Origin: Clostridia bacterium
GTDB taxonomy: Bacteria; Bacillota; Clostridia; TANB77; CAG-508
DNA length: 56,196 nt
Assembly (NCBI GenBank): GCA_022797215.1
Contig: JAAWKD010000010.1
Span: forward strand, 1-56,196
Direction of reading: 5' to 3'
The notes under the pieces are model-generated. The model made no database searches, had not been told where the DNA came from, and was given only the letters and a program-made list of their open reading frames with translations. Of this stretch, positions 27,571-36,833 are shown one piece after another. The position numbers were made by a program, and so were the translations under genes. How positions within the stretch are numbered: position 1 is the first letter of the stretch; every line of letters begins with the position of its first letter.

Positions 27571-28515
27571 ATGATGAAAGCAAAACCAAAAGTAATTGTA
27601 ATATGTGGCCCTACTGCTTCTGGAAAAACTGGACTTTCTGTGAAACTTGCTCAAAAAATGGATGGAGAAATTGTATCTTGTGATTCTATGCAAATATACA
27701 AAGATATGACAATTGGAACTGCAAAAGTAACTGAGGAAGAAATGCAAGGAATACCACATCATCTAATTGATTTTGTTTCACCAGATGAAAGATATAGTGT
27801 GGCAGAATTTCAAAAAGATGCCGAAAGAGTGATAGAGGAGATTATACAAAAAGGAAAAACTCCTATTGTTGTAGGAGGAACAGGGCTTTATGTAGATACT
27901 TTGGTTTATCATATTCAATATCCAGAAATCAAAACAGATTTAGCATATCGAAGAGAATTGGAAAAATCAATACAAGAACAAGGTCTACAAGGGGCTTATC
28001 AAAAAGCAAAGGAAATTGATCCACAAGCAGTAGAGAAGATTAGCAATAATGATAAAAAACGTATTATGCGTATTTTAGAAATTTATCATCAAACAGGAAA
28101 GACAAAAACACAATTAGAAATAGAGTCGCGAGAAGAAGAACCGCCTTATGAATATTTAGTATATGCTATTGGAATGGATAGGGAGAAACTCTATGATAGA
28201 ATTAATCGAAGAGTAGATATTATGCTAGAACAGGGACTAATTGAGGAAGTACAAGAACTATTAAAAAAATATCAACATTTTCCAACTGCAATGCAAGGTC
28301 TAGGATATAAAGAAGTTGCAAGCTATTTGGTAGGAAATATCACAAAAGAGCAAATGATAGAAATGTTAAAACAAGAAACAAGAAGGTATGCTAAACGTCA
28401 ATTAACATGGTTTAGAAAAAATAAGGACATTCAATGGATAGATGGCTTAGATCCAGTAGAAGAAAACATACAAAGGATATTGGAGGACTATGGAGAAGAA
28501 AAAGAAAATGGCTAA
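27571..28515 (+). CDS. miaA: tRNA dimethylallyltransferase
   Basis: About 314 aa from the ATG pair at 27571. P-loop CGPTASGKTGLSVKLA, DSMQIYKDMTIGTAK, PHHLIDFVSPDERYSVAEF and VGGTGLYVDTLVY are MiaA signatures. It puts a dimethylallyl group on A37 of UNN-reading tRNAs; mtaB in this window modifies the ANN class. Its 3' end overlaps the next gene by up to 26 bases. Confidence 0.96.
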   Translation: MMKAKPKVIVICGPTASGKTGLSVKLAQKMDGEIVSCDSMQIYKDMTIGTAKVTEEEMQGIPHHLIDFVSPDERYSVAEFQKDAERVIEEIIQKGKTPIVVGGTGLYVDTLVYHIQYPEIKTDLAYRRELEKSIQEQGLQGAYQKAKEIDPQAVEKISNNDKKRIMRILEIYHQTGKTKTQLEIESREEEPPYEYLVYAIGMDREKLYDRINRRVDIMLEQGLIEEVQELLKKYQHFPTAMQGLGYKEVASYLVGNITKEQMIEMLKQETRRYAKRQLTWFRKNKDIQWIDGLDPVEENIQRILEDYGEEKENG

Positions 28516-29837
28516 AAAGAGGCAAGAGACGGTAAAAAAGAAATTAGAAACACCACTAGATGAAACAAAAAATGCTAAGCAAATGCCAAAAAAAGAGCCT
28601 AAAAAAAGATATAAACTGAATAAAAAAGCTATTACAATAATATCTTTTATAGCACTTGTTATAGCAGGATATTGTATTTATAAAGTAGTAGCACTTGTGC
28701 AAAATCCTACCAATGTTTTTAGTGTGGAGCAAGGAAAAATCTATCAAGAAGAAGCAACAATAGGATATATTATTCGTGAGGAAACTGTAGTAAAAGGCAA
28801 CAATTATAAAAATGGGATGATGCAAATAAAAACAGAGGGAGAAAGAGTGGCTAAGAATGAACCAATTTTTCGCTATTATTCTAGTGGAGAAGAAAGTTTA
28901 AAAAAGAAGATTGCAGATCTAGACGTTAAAATAGATGAGGCGATGGCAGGGCAAAAAGAGATATTGCCTAGTGATATTAAAGCTATTGAAAAGCAAATAG
29001 AAGAAAAAGTGGCTTCATTAGTTGATATCAATAATATGCAAACGATTCGTGAAACTAAAAAAGAAATTAGTAATGGTATTACAAAAAAAGCAAAAATTGT
29101 AGGAGAATATAGCCCTTCTGGTTCTTACTTAAAGAAACTAATTGATGAAAGAAGCAAATATGAAAAACAATTAAATTCAGGTGTGGAAGACTTAAAGGCG
29201 CCTGTTAGTGGGGTGGTTTCTTATAAAGTAGATGGTTATGAAGAAATACTTTCACCAAGTAATTTTAGTAATTTGAGTAAAGAAACCTTAAAGAAGTTAG
29301 ATATTAAGACAGGGCAAGTAGTAGCAGATAGCCTTGAAAGTGGAAAAATTATTAATAATTTTGGATGTTATATAGCTTGCATTTTGAACTCTAAACAAGC
29401 AAAAGAAGCAAAACTTGGAACTACAGTGAAATTAAGACTTCCTAATAACTCAGAGGTTTCTAGTAGTATAGAATATATTTCTCATGAAGAAGATGATACT
29501 ATTTTAGTATTAAAACTTTCAGAACAAGTACAAGAGCTAGTAAGCTATCGTAAGATTTCTTTTGATATTATATGGTGGAGTTATAGTGGGAAAAAAGTAC
29601 CTAATGGAGCTATTCGGAAGAGAACAAAAAGGAGAAAAAGAAGTATGCTATGTTATTAGAACTAGAGCAGGCTATCAAGACAAAATTTGGGTTAAAGTAA
29701 TGAAACAAAACGAAAGGTATTCAATTGTAGAGAATTATACAAATGTAGAATTGCAGAAATTGGGATATTCTACAGAAGAGATTAAGGGAAGAAAAACTTT
29801 GACATTATATGACGAAATTTTAAAGAAACCAGAATAA
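28490..29837 (+). CDS. HlyD/membrane-fusion-like protein with +1 frameshift at CGG
   Basis: Lys-rich N-terminus, one membrane helix (about residues 45-65), then a barrel-sandwich/lipoyl-like arrangement: VGYIIREETVVKGNNY, a coiled coil (120-220), LKAPVSGVVSYKVDGYE. In frame 0 it ends at 29659. The in-phase CGG at 29615-29617 (codon 376) with its C skipped continues NGAI-GREQKGEKEVCYVIRTRAGYQDKI to TAA at 29835-29837, adding the expected last strands up to LTLYDEIL. Total about 448 aa. A later ATG (28508) could be the start. In Clostridia this family sits before sepF; a role in the divisome or envelope is inferred. Confidence 0.75.
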
Positions 29838-29967
29838 AAATGTTACAAATATGTTACAAATATATTAAAATCATATTAAAAAAAGGAAAAAGTATTGACA
29901 AGAAAGCAAAAAAGTTAGATACTATAAACGATAAAACAAAAGACAGAAATTTTAGGAGGGTTATAAG

Positions 29968-30459
29968 ATGGCAGGAGCTATTATGGAAAAAGTATGGGGA
30001 CTATTTGGAATGGACCCAGCAGAAGAACGTGATGATGAAGAATTAGAGAACTATGATGATGAAGAAATATTAGATGAAGAAGAGGAAGAAGAACAACAAG
30101 AAGAAAGAAAACTATGGGGAAGAAGAAACAGCAAAGTTGTTAGCATGCCTCAAGTTCAACAAGTAAAAATGGTAATTTCTCAACCAACTAACTTTGAGCA
30201 AGCAGCTAGCATTTGTGATTTATTAAAGCAAAAAAAATCAGTTATAGTGAATTTAGAATACGTAAATAAAGATGTTGCAAGAAGAATTATAGATGTTGTA
30301 TCTGGTGCTGTACATGCATTAGATGGACATATGCAAAAAATATCTAATTCAATTGTGTTAATTGCACCATTTAATTATGATATAGAAAATGACACAGCAA
30401 GAGATGAGATTAAAAATAAACTATCTGTTTCTTGGCTAAGAAATAACAATAATCAATAA
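29968..30459 (+). CDS. sepF: Cell division protein SepF
   Basis: 163 aa. N-terminal amphipathic membrane-targeting helix (AGAIMEKVWGLFGM), an acidic linker (21-48), then the SepF core with KMVISQPTNFEQAASICDLLKQKKSVIVNLEYVNKDVARRIIDVVSGAVHALDG. SepF links FtsZ rings to the membrane. AGGAGGG ribosome site; divIVA follows 46 bases later. Confidence 0.95.
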   Translation: MAGAIMEKVWGLFGMDPAEERDDEELENYDDEEILDEEEEEEQQEERKLWGRRNSKVVSMPQVQQVKMVISQPTNFEQAASICDLLKQKKSVIVNLEYVNKDVARRIIDVVSGAVHALDGHMQKISNSIVLIAPFNYDIENDTARDEIKNKLSVSWLRNNNNQ

Positions 30460-30505
30460 GAAGTTCCTTGTGACTTTTTTATACAAATTTTAGGAGGAGG
30501 GTAAT

Positions 30506-30955
30506 ATGCTTACACCATTGGACATTGAAAATAAGAAATTTTCAAAACAAATGATGAATGGATATAGTGTCGAAGAAGTAGATGATTTCTTAGATGAATT
30601 AACAGAAGATTACGAAAAATTATATAAAGAAGTTGCTGAAAGTAAAAACAAAATGGAAGAATTACAAGAGAATGTGGAAAAATACAAAGGAATTGAAAGT
30701 ACCCTACAAAATACTTTAGTTATGGCTCAACTTGCAGCAGATGATATTAAAAAAGCAGCTCAAAAAGAAGCTGACAAAATATTATTAGAGGCACAAGGAG
30801 ATGCAAGGCAAACAGCAAGAACACTAGACCAAGATATTATGATAAAGAAAAAGACTTTAGAAGATTTAGAAAAACAACTAGATGTATACAGAGCTAAAAT
30901 GGAATCACTTTTAATTTCACAATTAGAATTATTAAAAGAATCCAATAAAGATTAA
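30506..30955 (+). CDS. divIVA: DivIVA-domain protein
   Basis: 149 aa. LTPLDIENKKFSKQMMNGYSVEEVDDFLDELTEDYEKLY is the DivIVA membrane-curvature domain; the rest is coiled coil. It marks poles and septa and recruits partners (chromosome anchoring in spore formers). Near sepF as in many Firmicutes. Confidence 0.94.
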   Translation: MLTPLDIENKKFSKQMMNGYSVEEVDDFLDELTEDYEKLYKEVAESKNKMEELQENVEKYKGIESTLQNTLVMAQLAADDIKKAAQKEADKILLEAQGDARQTARTLDQDIMIKKKTLEDLEKQLDVYRAKMESLLISQLELLKESNKD

Positions 30956-30959
30956 AGGA

Positions 30960-30989
30960 AAAACTGCTATATTTTTAATAGCAGTTTTT
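30960..30989 (+). terminator. Terminator after divIVA
   Basis: AAACTGCTAT / ATAGCAGTTT stem followed by TTTTATA. Confidence 0.85.
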
Positions 30990-30993
30990 ATAC

Positions 30994-31022
30994 TTGACGT
31001 ATCATAAACCTTGATATATAAT
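30994..31022 (+). promoter_or_regulatory. Promoter of rsmD
   Basis: TTGACG (30994-30999), 17 bases, TATAAT (31017-31022). About 120 AT-rich leader bases follow with no clear structure. Confidence 0.75.
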
Positions 31023-31148
31023 ATTTTTGCAATATTACAAAGAATTAACAATGTTACAGTAACTTTAAAAAAATATTACATTTCTATTAAAACTATTGAC
31101 ATATTGTTAGAAATCTATAAAATAGGTATATATCATACTAGAGGTATT

Positions 31149-31712
31149 ATGAGAGTAATTAGTGGGATAGCAAGAGGTACAAAATTAAATTCAATTGAAA
31201 GTTTGTCTACAAGACCAACTTTAGATAGAGTGAAAGAAGCTTTGTTTAACATTATACAGAACAAAATAGAAGATACTATTGTTCTGGACTTGTTTTCGGG
31301 AAGTGGAGCGATTGCTATTGAATTTTTAAGTAGAGGTGCGAGACAAGCATATTTATGTGAGAATAATCACACAGCAACTAAAATGATATATGCTAATTTA
31401 GATAAGACGAGGCTAAAAGACAAGGCTATCGTAATTGCAAAGGATTATCGCAAAACATTAGAAAACTTCAAGCAAGAAAATATCCAATTTGACATTATCT
31501 ATTTAGATCCACCTTATCAAACGAACTTTGCAGTAGATGCTACAAAAAAAATATTATCATTAGACTTACTAAAAGAAAAAGGAACCTTAATTATAGAAAC
31601 CGATGATGAGAAGCGAGAATTACTCGAATTAGAGAAACTTAATATAAAAATAGATGACATTAGAAAATATGGAAGGGTGAGTTTAATCTTTTTAACCATA
31701 TCTTCTAAATAA
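31149..31712 (+). CDS. rsmD: 16S rRNA (guanine(966)-N2)-methyltransferase
   Basis: 187 aa from the ATG at 31149 (site GAGGT), which gives the family N-terminus MRVISGIARGTKL; the open frame upstream reaches into the promoter. Rossmann motifs: TRPTLDRVKEALFNII, VLDLFSGSGAIAIEFLSRGA (SAM) and catalytic DPPY in IIYLDPPYQTNF. Methylates G966 of 16S rRNA. Confidence 0.95.
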   Translation: MRVISGIARGTKLNSIESLSTRPTLDRVKEALFNIIQNKIEDTIVLDLFSGSGAIAIEFLSRGARQAYLCENNHTATKMIYANLDKTRLKDKAIVIAKDYRKTLENFKQENIQFDIIYLDPPYQTNFAVDATKKILSLDLLKEKGTLIIETDDEKRELLELEKLNIKIDDIRKYGRVSLIFLTISSK

Positions 31713-31779
31713 AAATAAATATACGATTTGATTAAGAGTAAATTCGTAAAGCGTCTTAAAAATCGAAAGGGGTAATACA

Positions 31780-32217
31780 ATGGAAATATTTACTTTGTTA
31801 GAAACTTTAGAAGATATGCTAGAAAAAAGTAGGAATGTGCCTTTTTCTGGTAAGTGTGTTGTTGATAAAGAAGAAGTATTAGATATTATAAAAGAAATAA
31901 GATTGAAATTGCCAGAAGAATTAAAACAAGCAAAATGGGTAAAAGAAGAAAGGCAACGTATATTAGTTGAGGCACAAAACGAAGCTGATGAGATTATTAA
32001 AGAGGCTGAAAATAGAATTATCTCTATGATAGATGAACATGAAATAACTAGAAAAGCTTATGAAAAGAAAGTTGAAATTATTGAAACGGCAAATGAAATG
32101 TCACGAGAAATTTCAAAAGGAACAAAAGATTATGCCGATAATCTTCTATCTAATGTAGAAGAAGCATTACAAAATGCATTAAAAGTCATTCAAGATAATA
32201 GAAATGAACTTAAATAG
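31780..32217 (+). CDS. Coiled-coil protein, clostridial, unknown
   Basis: 145 aa, nearly all helical and rich in Glu and Lys. The central part (KEERQRILVEAQNEADEIIKEAENRI) is a coiled coil like that of ATP-synthase subunit b, without a membrane helix. Proteins like this follow rsmD in many Clostridia; their job is not known to me. Possibly a DivIVA-like scaffold. Confidence 0.7.
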   Translation: MEIFTLLETLEDMLEKSRNVPFSGKCVVDKEEVLDIIKEIRLKLPEELKQAKWVKEERQRILVEAQNEADEIIKEAENRIISMIDEHEITRKAYEKKVEIIETANEMSREISKGTKDYADNLLSNVEEALQNALKVIQDNRNELK

Positions 32218-32224
32218 ATTTTTT

Positions 32225-32353
32225 GGAGGTCAGAAATCGGAAGTTAAGTCAGCCGTAGGGAGCATAGCGACCGTACGGCTGATTTATGCAATTTACTTTT
32301 GATAGATTGCATATTAAAAATCAATTGTACATTGATTTCCAATTTCTGACTTC
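32225..32353. repeat. Foldback element containing palindrome copy 3
   Basis: Outer inverted repeat GGAGGTCAGAAATCGG / CCAATTTCTGACTTCC (14 of 16), inside it the palindrome TAAGTCAGCCGT / ACGGCTGATTTA (32245-32286) with GAGCATAGCGA in its loop, then a small stem TGCAAT../ATTGCA and ATCAA / TTGAT. Lies alone in the gap before ftsK. Confidence 0.75.
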
Positions 32354-32420
32354 CATTAATTTTGTAAAGATTATGTAGTATAAGAAATAAGATAAGAAAA
32401 TAACAGGAGGCATACAAAAA

Positions 32421-34895
32421 ATGGCAACAAAGCGTGGAAAGAAAAAGAAGAAAAGCAGTAAAGTAGATATCAATATTGCGGTAGTAGTTTTGGTATTACT
32501 TAGTATATTATTAATGATTTTGATTTATACTAAATCAGGAAGTGTAGGGGCAAAGCTAAGCCCAATGCTAGGTGGTATAATGGGATTTATCAAATATGTT
32601 ATTCCCATTGGTATGTTATTAATTGCTATTAGTATGACACGTAATGACAGATACTATATGACACATAAATTAACACAATATGGTATTTTTCTAGTTTGTA
32701 TTGCAGCTATGCTTAGCATTTTTCAAGGTAATATTAATGTTAATAGAGATTTTTCAGATATTATGCAAGACTGTTACTATAATGGCGAAAGAGATGTAGG
32801 TGGTGGTGTCATTGGAGGGGCAGTTGCAGTTCCATTAATCAAAATGCTAGGAACTGTGGGAGCAGCAATTTTAACAATAGGAATTTCTATTCTTTTATTG
32901 GTCTTCATTTTTAATATTAAACCAGCAGAGATAATTGCAAACTTCTTAGATGGTGCAGATGAAAGAAAGGCAGAAAGAGAAGCCTATGAAGAAGAAAGAT
33001 TAGCTAGAAGAGAAAAAGTAGCTAAATCAAGAAAACTTCCACAAATAGACTTAGATGATGATGAGCCACCAAAAGAAACGAAAAAGGAAAAACGTCTACG
33101 TGAAAAGGCAGAAGCTGAAAAATTAGCAGCTCAGTTTGAAGACCAATTAACAATTAATCTAAATGATGAGGAAGATAAGCTAGGGCAAAAGTATGACCAC
33201 ACGAATGATGAATTAGATATTCCATTCTTTGGAAAGAAGAAATTAAAAGGTGGACAAGAGGCAGTGATAGAAGAACCAAAGCCAGAGCCAAGTTCGCCAG
33301 ATGTTTTAGAAGCTAATTTATTTAAACAAGTAGAAGAACAAAAAGAAGATAAAACAAAAGAAATTTTACAGTTAGAACATACTGTTACAGTAGAAGATGA
33401 AAATTATGAATTTCCACCAGTTCAGTTATTAAGTGAGCCAGAGAAGAAAACAAATAGAGGGAGCAAAAAATCAGTAGCAGATACAGCAACACAATTACAA
33501 AAAACGTTATATAGTTTTGGAGTTTCTGCGAAAGTAGAAGATGTTTCAGTAGGACCTGCCATTACAAGATATGAGTTAAAGCCAGCAGAAGGAGTACGTG
33601 TTAGCAAAATTGCTAACTTAGCAGATGATATTGCTTTAAATTTAGCAGCAGAAAGTATTCGTATAGAAGCACCAATTCCAGGGAAACAAGCAGTAGGAAT
33701 TGAAATACCAAATAAAGAAAATGAAATGGTTCATTTTAGAGAAATTATTGAAGACGACAAATTTGTTGATCATAAATCGAAATTAGCATTTGGACTTGGA
33801 AAAGATGTAGCAGGACAAGCTGTAGTTACAGATATTGCTAAAATGCCTCACGTTTTAATTGCTGGTGCAACAGGTTCTGGTAAGAGTGTTTGTATTAATA
33901 CTTTAATTTCAAGCATTTTGTATAAAGCAAAACCAAGTGAAGCAAAATTATTAATGGTTGACCCAAAAATTGTAGAACTTTCAGTATATAATGGAATACC
34001 ACATTTGCTAATTCCAGTAGTAACAGACCCTAAAAAAGCAGCAGGAGCTTTAGCCTGGGCAGTACAAGAGATGGAAGATCGTTACCAAAGATTTGCGACC
34101 AAAGGAGTAAGAGACTTAAAAGGATATAATGAGGCAATGCAAAAAGAAGAAGGCAATATGGCTCTCCCTCAAATTGTTATCATTATAGACGAGTTAGCAG
34201 ATTTGATGATGGTGTCACCAAAAGATGTAGAAGATTCTATCTGCCGTTTAGCACAAAAAGCAAGAGCAGCAGGAATGCACCTAGTAATTGCTACACAAAG
34301 ACCATCTGTTGATGTTATTACAGGTATTATTAAAGCAAATATTCCATCTAGAATAGCCTTTTCTGTATCTTCACAAGTAGACTCTAGAACTATTTTGGAT
34401 ATGGCAGGTGCAGAAAAATTATTGGGAAAAGGAGATATGCTATTCTATCCTGCAGGCGCATCAAAGCCTACTAGAGTACAAGGTGCATTTGTATCAGATA
34501 GTGAAGTAGAAAAAATAGTGGACTTTATTAAAGCAGAGGGTGAGGTAACTTATAACGAAGATATTATAGAACAAATTGAAAATTCTAATAAAACAGATAA
34601 AGAAAAGGATTTAGAATCAGAACAAGCAGACGATGATGGAACAGATCCATTTTTAATGGAAGCTATTGACACTGTAGTAGAAACAAAACAAGCATCAACC
34701 TCCTTTATTCAAAGAAGATTTAAAGTAGGATATGCAAGAGCAGGAAGAATTATTGACCAAATGGAAGAAAGAGGTGTAATTTCAGGTTACCAAGGAAGCA
34801 AACCACGTGAAGTGTTAATGTCAAAAGAAAGATGGCAAGAATTGAAAATGGCTCAAAATGCACCTGCTGAAAATAGCGAAGGTGTTCAGGATTAA
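32421..34895 (+). CDS. ftsK: DNA translocase FtsK/SpoIIIE
   Basis: 824 aa. Four membrane helices in residues 15-175, an acidic linker (185-340), then the motor: DLADDIALNLAAESIRIEAPIPGKQAVGIEIPN, Walker A AGATGSGKSVCINTL, Walker B IVIIIDELADLMM, and the gamma winged helix TSFIQRRFKVGYARAGRIIDQMEERGVI that reads KOPS/SRS sites. Pumps chromosomal DNA through the closing septum; in sporulating cells into the forespore. AGGAGG site. Confidence 0.96.
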   Translation: MATKRGKKKKKSSKVDINIAVVVLVLLSILLMILIYTKSGSVGAKLSPMLGGIMGFIKYVIPIGMLLIAISMTRNDRYYMTHKLTQYGIFLVCIAAMLSIFQGNINVNRDFSDIMQDCYYNGERDVGGGVIGGAVAVPLIKMLGTVGAAILTIGISILLLVFIFNIKPAEIIANFLDGADERKAEREAYEEERLARREKVAKSRKLPQIDLDDDEPPKETKKEKRLREKAEAEKLAAQFEDQLTINLNDEEDKLGQKYDHTNDELDIPFFGKKKLKGGQEAVIEEPKPEPSSPDVLEANLFKQVEEQKEDKTKEILQLEHTVTVEDENYEFPPVQLLSEPEKKTNRGSKKSVADTATQLQKTLYSFGVSAKVEDVSVGPAITRYELKPAEGVRVSKIANLADDIALNLAAESIRIEAPIPGKQAVGIEIPNKENEMVHFREIIEDDKFVDHKSKLAFGLGKDVAGQAVVTDIAKMPHVLIAGATGSGKSVCINTLISSILYKAKPSEAKLLMVDPKIVELSVYNGIPHLLIPVVTDPKKAAGALAWAVQEMEDRYQRFATKGVRDLKGYNEAMQKEEGNMALPQIVIIIDELADLMMVSPKDVEDSICRLAQKARAAGMHLVIATQRPSVDVITGIIKANIPSRIAFSVSSQVDSRTILDMAGAEKLLGKGDMLFYPAGASKPTRVQGAFVSDSEVEKIVDFIKAEGEVTYNEDIIEQIENSNKTDKEKDLESEQADDDGTDPFLMEAIDTVVETKQASTSFIQRRFKVGYARAGRIIDQMEERGVISGYQGSKPREVLMSKERWQELKMAQNAPAENSEGVQD

Positions 34896-34940
34896 AATGA
34901 TAGACTATTAACGAAGAATTTAACAAATGAAAAGGTACAT

Positions 34941-36506
34941 ATGGAAAAGAAAAAACAAATTTTAGAAAGGTTTAATTTAAAAGATTATACTAACCGCTTA
35001 GAGAAGATTTTAGAGAAAAAGCAGTTCTCATTAGATACAAAAAATCTTCTTTTAAGCATGCTTTATAGAATAGAAAATGGCTATAATGACTATAAAAAGA
35101 CAAAAGTAGAAGTAGTTACCAAAAATGAATTTGTTGAAAATTTATTCCAAATGATACAAGAAAATTGTGAAGAAATTATAGTTGCTGAATTTAATTCAGA
35201 GGCAAGTAATGTACTAAGAGAAAAAGATGTAAAATATATTATACAAGAAGAAGAAAAAAAGATAGTTGCGTTTGCAAATGAATTGCTAGTTATGGACTGT
35301 ATTTTAAAGCTGTCTGAAAAATTAATCTGCGTACCACAAGAAAAACAAGCTTTGCAAATAGCCGTTTCAAAAGTATTAAATTTAGGAAATCGTATGAATC
35401 AATTAGAGGTAATTAGAGATTTTAATGGTTGGTCATGGGATGTTGTACTAAAAGAAATTCCAGACTTAGAAACGAATATCCTCTTTCAAAATTTACTCTA
35501 TCTTATGGGATATGAATTTATGCAAAATTGGTTTCAAAATGATACTTATTTAGCAGATTATATAGATTTATTAAAAGCATCTATAAAAGAAAACTTTGGA
35601 GAAAAAAGAGCAGATGAATTTGTTTTTCTATTTTTTAAACTAGTGATTGATATTATAGTTTCAAAAGATAAAGAACAATATGAGTTTTGGCAAAGAAAAA
35701 TACAAGAGCTAAAAAACGAATTAAAAGGCTTAGAAAATAAAGCAAAATTTTTAGAGCAACAAACAAAAGCAAAAAAGAAATATACAAAGCAAATTGAAGA
35801 AGTTGATAAAATATTAAATAATAAAGAACTATTACGCAAAGAATACGAAAAACGAAATAGTAAGTTACCAAATAAAGAAAAAATCTTTAGTATTAGCCAT
35901 TTAGTAGATAGATTAAATACAGAAAGAGATGAACTTTTAGAACAAATCAAAGAATGTAATAGCTTAATTGAACCAAAAGGATATGTTACTAGAAAAGAAG
36001 TAGTGGAAAAGAAAGTAAAGTTTTTATCTTCTTTAGATTTAGAACAAAAAATAGATAGAAAGCTTAAAATAATAGAACTATGTAGCCTATTTTTAGAATG
36101 TTTCCAAATCAAAATAGCAAGAGCACAGACAAAGCAAGAAATGATAGATTATATTTATGAGTTACGCTATTATGGATTTTTAATATTAGATAAAGAAGAA
36201 ACAAAGTTAAAAGAGGTTATGCAGTTAAAGCCACTTTTTGAAGAAACGAGAAAAAGTTTATTAGAGAAGGCAAAAAAGCTAAATGTAATTGAACAAGTAA
36301 CAGAAGATGAAGAAGTGAATGAACAAATTTTGAATAGCATTTTTGATAGCAGAATGATAGATTTAGACCATATGGTAATTGAGACAAAAGTAAAAGAAGG
36401 AAAGCTGTATATTGAATATTATGATGAGAAAGTATTAGAGAAAACAATTGAATTGCAAAGTAATAGGACAGTAAGGTTAAAGAAGAAAGTAAAGTTGTTT
36501 GTATAA
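34941..36506 (+). CDS. Large helical protein of unknown function
   Basis: 521 aa, soluble, Lys/Glu-rich. Residues about 235-330 form a long coiled coil (EFWQRKIQELKNELKGLENKAKFLEQQ). No catalytic motif seen. Only 45 bases after ftsK with a weak ribosome site, so probably translated from the ftsK mRNA. Unknown family; perhaps a structural or chromosome-associated protein. Confidence 0.7.
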   Translation: MEKKKQILERFNLKDYTNRLEKILEKKQFSLDTKNLLLSMLYRIENGYNDYKKTKVEVVTKNEFVENLFQMIQENCEEIIVAEFNSEASNVLREKDVKYIIQEEEKKIVAFANELLVMDCILKLSEKLICVPQEKQALQIAVSKVLNLGNRMNQLEVIRDFNGWSWDVVLKEIPDLETNILFQNLLYLMGYEFMQNWFQNDTYLADYIDLLKASIKENFGEKRADEFVFLFFKLVIDIIVSKDKEQYEFWQRKIQELKNELKGLENKAKFLEQQTKAKKKYTKQIEEVDKILNNKELLRKEYEKRNSKLPNKEKIFSISHLVDRLNTERDELLEQIKECNSLIEPKGYVTRKEVVEKKVKFLSSLDLEQKIDRKLKIIELCSLFLECFQIKIARAQTKQEMIDYIYELRYYGFLILDKEETKLKEVMQLKPLFEETRKSLLEKAKKLNVIEQVTEDEEVNEQILNSIFDSRMIDLDHMVIETKVKEGKLYIEYYDEKVLEKTIELQSNRTVRLKKKVKLFV

Positions 36507-36512
36507 AAAATA

Positions 36513-36573
36513 AAAACCACATCTGTTTTACAACAAATGTGGTTGCCCATGAACTAGTGGGCAGATGCGGAGG
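36513..36573 (-). terminator. 3' structured region and terminator of cassette A
   Basis: Read leftward: hairpin GCCC..GGGC around ACTAGTTCAT, then AACCACATTTG / ATGTGG stem ending in T's. The opposite strand also serves the gene at 34941. Nearly identical to 38485-38544. Confidence 0.75.
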
Positions 36574-36735
36574 TTATTTCTTCTTGGATGAGATAGTAAT
36601 AAGAAACAGAATAAATGCAATTATTAAGCAACCTAGGCTGAATATCTTGAAGGAATATGAGTTTGTCAGAGTTCCAACAAGAAAGGCAAGGATGCCAATG
36701 AGTGCAAAGATTCCTATAGCATTGAAAGATGTCAT
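36574..36735 (-). CDS. Small two-helix membrane protein (cassette A)
   Basis: 53 aa: MTSFNAIGIFALIGILAFLVGTL, a short polar turn NSYSFKIFS, LGCLIIAFILFLITI and a SSKKK end. Site TTGGAGG before the ATG. Promoter upstream: TTGTAT-N17-TATAAT on the minus strand. Shares promoter, leader and 3' hairpins with the gene at 38545-38712 although the proteins differ. Unknown; possible membrane toxin or stress peptide (inference). Confidence 0.7.
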   Translation of the reverse strand: MTSFNAIGIFALIGILAFLVGTLTNSYSFKIFSLGCLIIAFILFLITISSKKK

Positions 36736-36833
36736 AAAAACCTCCAATATGAGATGATATATTTATTATAGCATAAAATACTTTAAAATACAAATTATGT
36801 AGAATATGAAACAATAAAGAAAGGATGAAGAGT

